Below are positions 58,621-64,000 of a stretch of 64,000 nt of DNA, piece after piece; within the stretch, counting starts at the first letter, position 1, and every line of letters begins with the position of its first letter. Origin of the DNA: Macrotrachela quadricornifera (taxonomy: Eukaryota > Rotifera > Eurotatoria > Philodinida > Philodinidae). The stretch is from positions 361,824 to 425,823 of the forward strand of contig JAJEKB010020358.1 in the NCBI GenBank assembly GCA_022393335.1. The letters are read 5' to 3'. The position numbers and the translations under genes were made by a program. The notes beneath the pieces are model-generated. The model saw only the letters and a list, made by a program, of their open reading frames with translations, was not told where the DNA came from and ran no database searches.

Positions 58621-61447
58621 AAGTAACGATATTCCGCGACTTAATTGAGCATCATATCAAGAAAATAGTTCGTGTGGCAAGGTTAAGAACACATCTATTT
58701 AGCTTGACCTACACAGTTGATAAATGCGAGCAGTTAGAAGTGGTGGACCGAATGGACGCCGACGACTGACTGTGAGCTATACTTGATAGAAGATATTATA
58801 GAGTTCTTCTAAGTAGAATACATGTTCAGCTATTTTAGAAATACCTTTGAATAGAAGGATTGCAGAAGTTTTTGGAAGATTTCTTTCAATGAAAACTATT
58901 TTCAAAGTTGAAGCTTTCGAGAAAATGTTGTGGGAAGTTGCGTAAGTGATTGATATTAATTCTTATTTAATTCTACACAAACACGGATAAAATGTTGCTC
59001 TTGATAGGAAGATGAATGATTTGAGTAAACTACCTATATGATCATTATAAATATCAACAATATATCCAGGAAAGATGTGAAATATAAGATAAAAAGAAAA
59101 TTCAACCGAGGGTTAAGCGAGTTGCCCGTGACGAGCGTTCTTTATTTCTGAGGTTTGAACGAAGGCTAATCGAGATGAAGGGATATCTCAACATTAACCT
59201 TCCACAAATCCGACCCTTTTCTATCCCGAAACTCCATTAAAATGTCTATGGTGAACGTATGTGAAACACGCGAGTGCAGTACGCTGTCTTTCCTTGTAGA
59301 ATTTTTTTTTATATATGAATAGCTTGTCGATAGTTTCGAGAAACATTTTCTACGAGAAAGAGCTGAGCGAGTGCCCGCACGAGCGTTACTTGTGTTTTGT
59401 CTGGTGATAAAATAGTTTGAGCAATCTTTTCTACAAATGTTTTTTCACGTGAAAAGCTTCTCCCTAATTGGAGTGACATTCCAATACAGTGCCATACGAA
59501 GTAAACTAGGTTTTTTTATTCAAAAAAAGTGTGAAATCTACCAATCTTGTAAAGCTTAGTTTTTTGAATAACACTTTCGTAATATTATATTGATACGTAT
59601 TTTTCCTATTAGTGTACCATTTTTCAAGAATTTTTCTAGTAAATGAACTTGTCAACTCTCTTCTATGCTAGATAGAACTTTTAAAAAACGACCCTCACAC
59701 GCCTTGAATCACGTTATGATTTTTCGAACAAAAAACATAAATTCGATGAAAGACTGCAGCGAAATCTCGCGAACAAAATGAGCAAATTTTGACCAATTTC
59801 TGACTCTTGATTTATCCTCGTCTAGTACGCATCTCCCTCAAGCCGCATGAATGCCTAAAAGTTTTACACAGTTTACGTCCTACAGTCCTAATATATTTCG
59901 AAAAACTTCATGAAATATCGTTACACCTAACCCTGAGATCGAGTTTCAGAGATCTTTAATTTGAGAGCTCGTATGTCTAGGCGAATCACACGGTAGAACG
60001 TTACATCATAATTCGCTCTGAAACAAACACAACTTTAACTTCAGGAGGAGACTACGTATCTTATGGTTTCTGAATAATGTATGTTTGTTGTTCTCTTGAC
60101 TGATGATGCGAAAGGATTCACGAAACGTCTCAATAAACATGTTAAAATCGATGTCTATTATTCTTCTTGTCACTATTAAATATATTCGCCGTATGGAACT
60201 AAATAACAATTCAACTTTTATTTATTTAAATGGTACAAACACGTAGTGCTATTCTGTACATTAATCATCTGCACACACTTGTAGATATTGCAGTCGCGTT
60301 TAAATATTTACACTTTCAACACTGCCCAAGTGATTGTACAACTATTTTTTGTCGTAGCTGTGGTCTTAAAGTCAAGAAAATCAATTGTGTACTCTCATTT
60401 CTGTTATATGGATTCATTTATCGTTTACTCTTCTTCCTCACTTGGTACTGTTTCGCTATTGTTACTTATTATTATTATTAGGAAATAAATTCAGAAAAAG
60501 ATTAAAGTTTGTCTGCATCTATCTTCCGATTCTCTCCTTCTGCTCATGAACTTTTTTCGTTATAATTTTGATAGAATACTAATATTAATACGAAACCTTG
60601 CAGCAGCATCTCACTACAGATTACACTAAGTGAGTCGAGGTCAGGATGGCGCTGTCATAGCACACACTAAAATAGCTGTGTCGTGAATTATAGTGTCGCA
60701 ACATCAACGGAGAGTATGTGCCGTGCGCAGAATGTGTCGTACATTGTGTTGCAAAATGCGACATATACGATACATTTTATTTTGGTATGCAGTATAAAGG
60801 CCCTGTAAAAGTGATACCACAGCCCTGTCAAAAGAACGATACGAAACCTTTATCAAATTTCAATATGCAAGCCCTGTAAAAAAAATCATAAAATAACAGG
60901 ACTTTCCAGGTCGAACTCACCCTGTCGAATGCGACAGAAATTCCTCGGAATCCTTGTCACAAAGTTCCGACTGGGAGTTCTGGATGTCAGAAAGTGTCGG
61001 ATTTTCGGGGGCACCAACGGGATCCTGATCTTTCTGACACTCCTGTGTCAAGGATTTCGACAACTTTCGACGAATTCATATCGGATCCTATAAAATTCGA
61101 TAATTTTTCCGATATGATCCGTTGATATCCGACTGTCATATCGAATCACCAGGGTTCATAATAGACTGTTACGAGTTGATACCTTTCGTCATTAGTAACC
61201 ATTACAATTAGAACTAGTAAGCTTTACTGCCTGTAATAAATAACCGTAATTACTCTTAATGATACTTAACTGCCCTTAACAACCGTAGTTATGCTGGACC
61301 ACCCTTAACTAGTTCTAATAATTTTGTACCTATTATTATTGATGTTTCCTTACCACACGTTTTTCATCTTTAACCTTTGATCCTACGACAAGATCGCATC
61401 CAAGTTCATTCTATTTCATATGACACTTGCTTCAGTCGAAGAAGAAA
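58621..61447. other. Gene-free repeat-derived DNA
   Basis: Contains the recurrent motif AGCGAGT..CCCGYRACGAGCGTT (59113 and 59367, also 52858), probably the far end of the dispersed repeat. At 60900-61145 there are many TGTCGAA / TTCGACA motifs. No protein-coding gene recognised. Confidence 0.45.
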
Positions 61448-61811
61448 AGCTCGTTTCTGATTAGTCCAATTTTTTACCAATGGCCAGTTGGATCAAAAAC
61501 CTGATTTCAGTTTTGGGATCATGGCCATTGATAACCTATAGCAAACTTTCAACAAAAGTTCGAAAAACCCTAATATAAAAAAGCTCATTTATGATTGGTC
61601 CGTTTTGCTGATCAGTGGTCAGTCGAATAAAAAACCTTACTTCAGTTTCAGATTCTTGACCATCGATAAGCTATAGCAAACTTTCATCGTAAACCCAAAA
61701 AACCCTAATATAACTTGTATTAAAAACTTCCTTAAGTCAATGGTTTTTTGACCTGGCGAACAGACGACAAGCTTTTTTATTTCATATGACCCTCCCGTCA
61801 GTCGAGGGAAT
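61448..61811 (-). repeat. Dispersed repeat copy C, inverted, with a tandem duplication
   Basis: Ends at 61785-61811 with the inverse of the copy A terminus (CCCTCCCGTCAGTCGAGGGA). To its left are two tandem, diverged units (about 61448-61578 and 61590-61710) sharing CTATAGCAAACTTTCA and AAAACCCTAATATAA. Confidence 0.6.
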
Positions 61812-61967
61812 AAGAATGAAGTAAATGCTTTCGCTCAACATGGCGAAACAGAAATAGCATTTGATTAATCTATATATTAATCACTACAAAATAGTTTTTC
61901 AGATTTGTTCTTCGTTTTCTTGCTATTAGAAGCTCTAAAGTATAATTCACATCGATATTTTCTATCG

Positions 61968-63848
61968 ATGGATCAAACAGACAACGCTACTATAGCACGT
62001 CTCTTCGAATGTACAATTACTAAACAAATATTCCGTGATCCAGTTGTGGCAGAAGACGGATATACATATGAACGAGAAGCCATAATGAAACGGTTACAAA
62101 CGAATGGAGGAACAAGTCCGAATACACAACAGTCCTTGCACATTGATCGGCTCTTTCCAAATCTTCTTGTGAAAGAACTTATTCATGAACATTTCGACAT
62201 AATACTGCGAAAAAAGAAATACATATTCAAACTTGGGGAAGACATAAAGAAATTAGATTTTTTATTCGAGCATTTTGGAAAGATAATCTATGAGGCCGAA
62301 TGGATAAAGAAACCCAATGAACAACCAACTATTCGACTACCAATTATTCTGATGTCAATCCTTGGCGCCCGAGCGAAAAAAGAAGCAGTATTCTACGTTG
62401 AAATGAGTAAACATGCACATATCGTGCGTACGTACGGATTAGTTGTTAATCCGCGCAATGAAGTCATGCTTGTGCAAGAACGTGCTGAACATCGTAGTTT
62501 GAAGAACTTTTTGAGAACGCGAGATCAACCTATTAGTGAAGAGGTCTTGAAGGAGATATTTATCCAAATAGCGGATGGAATGTCTTTTCTAGCTCATAAC
62601 AGCATTGTACATGGCGATATTGCTTGTCGAAATATACTTGTATTTAAATTCGATGAACAAAATCCCAAACAGACTCTCGTTAAAGTGACTGATTTCGGTC
62701 TTAGCCAAGAAAGTTCAATATACGAGAGCGTATCAACATCCGCATTTACTACTCTAAATATGCTTCCTATTCGATATGCGGCACCCGAAATACTTCAAAA
62801 TCCGAAAGAGACGAAATCTTATACCGAAAAATCAGACATGTATTCAATGGGTGTACTAATGTGGGAAGCTTATTTTCCAGGAGAAGAACGACCATGGTCA
62901 CATATTGATGACGACAAAGATGTGAAGCAACGAGTAGTTAATGGAGAACGACTTCAACAGCCGCTGACATGCAGCAAAGAAATGTGGTCACTTATTCAAA
63001 CCACGATGTCACAACAGCCAAGCGGTCGACCAGCATTTGCCGATCTGCATCGCCAGCTTATCGAACTTAAGATTTGCATCCAACCGCCTGAGGTCTTATC
63101 AAGAATCGTGAAAGAAGCCTTGGAAGCGATCAGAACGAAAAGCACAAAGATTACTCTGTCCAGGAGCTATTTATGCGACGAAGACATGAAAATAATAGCT
63201 CAAGAACTAAAGACAAACGAAACTGTTGATTGCTTGGATCTTCGTCACAATAACTTATCAAACGAAGGAGCTATAGCTATTGCTGAAATGCTTGAAGTGA
63301 ATAAAACAGTCAATGAAGTGCTGCTTAACGGAAACAATATATCTTCAGAAGGTGCGAAGCGATTAGCGAAAGTTCTCTTAGTTAATAAGACATTAACCTC
63401 TCTTCAAATTGGCCGTAATCCATTGTCCGATGATGGAATTCAAGCAATTTGTGAAGTATTAAAAACAAACAAAACACTGCAAAAGCTGTGGATCCACGGA
63501 ACTCAGCTATCGATCATAGGTTTAAAATTAATAGTAGAAATGTTGCGCACAACTACGGCATTGACAGAGCTTGCTATGGGAACAAACAATATCAGAGACG
63601 ATGGTGCTAAACTAATTGCAGAGGCACTGAAAATAAACACATCTCTCACATGGCTGTATATGGAAAGCGGTGACATAACAGACGAAGGTGGATTTGCATT
63701 GGCAAAAGGAATTGAAGCACATAGAAAAAAAATTGACTATTTTTTTATTACTCCTGATCCCCCAATGACAGATAATGGAAGAAATGCAATCAAAGCTGCG
63801 CTACGTACAAACGCAACATTTGACCTACATAATTTCAGATCGATGTGA
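61968..63848 (+). CDS. U-box / protein-kinase-like / leucine-rich-repeat fusion
   Basis: 626 codons from ATG 61968, with no intron; an acceptor-like TTTTTCAG at 61894-61901 leaves open an upstream exon. Residues 11-80: U-box (FECTITKQIFRDPVVAEDGYTYEREAI), which in E3 ligases docks the E2. Residues 87-370: kinase-like domain with HGDIACRNIL (catalytic Asp 217), TDFGLS (242-244), YAAPEIL and SDMYSMGVLMWE; these resemble tyrosine-kinase-like enzymes. The glycine loop is not recognisable and the VAIK position reads IILMS, so the ATP-anchoring lysine seems absent. Residues about 410-620: six to seven ribonuclease-inhibitor-type LRRs (VDCLDLRHNNLSNEGAIAIA and similar, 28-residue spacing). Suggested role: LRR recognition coupled to ubiquitin signalling, with the kinase domain acting as scaffold. 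Cytosolic. The frame is intact. Confidence 0.88.
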   Translation: MDQTDNATIARLFECTITKQIFRDPVVAEDGYTYEREAIMKRLQTNGGTSPNTQQSLHIDRLFPNLLVKELIHEHFDIILRKKKYIFKLGEDIKKLDFLFEHFGKIIYEAEWIKKPNEQPTIRLPIILMSILGARAKKEAVFYVEMSKHAHIVRTYGLVVNPRNEVMLVQERAEHRSLKNFLRTRDQPISEEVLKEIFIQIADGMSFLAHNSIVHGDIACRNILVFKFDEQNPKQTLVKVTDFGLSQESSIYESVSTSAFTTLNMLPIRYAAPEILQNPKETKSYTEKSDMYSMGVLMWEAYFPGEERPWSHIDDDKDVKQRVVNGERLQQPLTCSKEMWSLIQTTMSQQPSGRPAFADLHRQLIELKICIQPPEVLSRIVKEALEAIRTKSTKITLSRSYLCDEDMKIIAQELKTNETVDCLDLRHNNLSNEGAIAIAEMLEVNKTVNEVLLNGNNISSEGAKRLAKVLLVNKTLTSLQIGRNPLSDDGIQAICEVLKTNKTLQKLWIHGTQLSIIGLKLIVEMLRTTTALTELAMGTNNIRDDGAKLIAEALKINTSLTWLYMESGDITDEGGFALAKGIEAHRKKIDYFFITPDPPMTDNGRNAIKAALRTNATFDLHNFRSM

Positions 63849-64000
63849 AGATAGCACGAAATCCAATCAAAATCAAACATGAACAAACCAATTAAAATAT
63901 TATCCACAAAATACCAAGCAAAGAGCCTTAGTTACCATGAACATTCATTGCATACACGAAAAACGATTCTCATCGCAAACTTTAATCACCCTCCATCTCT

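Noticed and set aside
50929..61811. A single 10.9-kb element bounded by inverted CCCTCGACTGAC ends
   Set aside because: The interior holds an ordinary two-exon gene and another copy of the same repeat; two independent copies in opposite orientation explain the ends better.

Overview
The window looks like nuclear DNA from a small invertebrate, most probably a bdelloid rotifer (Adineta/Rotaria-like). This is inference from several signs: AT-rich DNA; genes split by very short GT-AG introns (about 44-69 nt, seven of them in one gene); an LDLa/EGF/7TM receptor of a type common in rotifers; long intronless or nearly intronless enzymes with bacterial-style domains; and a high density of DNA-transposon remnants and hairpin elements. 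No sequence search was possible.

Layout. 1-2.8 kb: 3' part of an LDLa-EGF-7TM receptor gene (+). 3-8.2 kb: no genes; a small hAT-like MITE and two hairpin (long inverted repeat) elements, one of them nested. 9.9-11.0 kb: a membrane-anchored DUF6492-like glycosyltransferase gene (+), readable across two mini-introns but broken by one in-frame stop, followed by a hAT MITE with a perfect 8-bp target duplication. 12.5-14.7 kb: an element with about 255-bp terminal inverted repeats. 16.0-23.2 kb: the highlight, a minus-strand gene encoding about 1950 aa in one uninterrupted exon that strings together a sulfotransferase, a DegT-type PLP aminotransferase, a class I methyltransferase, a GT-B-like glycosyltransferase, a GT2 glycosyltransferase and a GH5 glycosidase; a helical 244-aa ORF upstream can be spliced onto it in phase. 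24.7-30.1 kb: a 3.8-kb nested inverted-repeat element with opposed minisatellite arrays, followed 23 bp later by a 1.6-kb near-palindrome. 30.6-36 kb: degenerate coding DNA, including a SWIM-type transposon-like gene interrupted by a complete but dead hAT transposon and by a foldback element. 38.1-39.8 kb: an intronless 551-aa uncharacterised, propeller-like protein. 41.2-45.6 kb: a complete eight-exon xanthine dehydrogenase gene. 46.3-47.5 kb: a trehalase (GH37) pseudogene. 49.4-53.2 kb: a possible element with subterminal palindromic repeats and a degenerate minisatellite. 53.7-55.5 kb: a secreted FAD-dependent oxidoreductase (two exons). 55.5-61.8 kb: gene-free repeat DNA. 62.0-63.8 kb: a U-box/protein-kinase-like/LRR fusion protein whose kinase lacks the expected ATP-anchoring lysine.

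How the genes fit together. The window shows no operon-like organisation. The shared theme is carbohydrate chemistry (the six-domain enzyme, the DUF6492-like transferase, the dead trehalase), and several of these genes are candidates for acquisition from bacteria. The six-domain enzyme could in principle make, transfer, methylate, sulfate and trim an amino-sugar-containing glycan within one polypeptide; that is a hypothesis drawn only from domain content.
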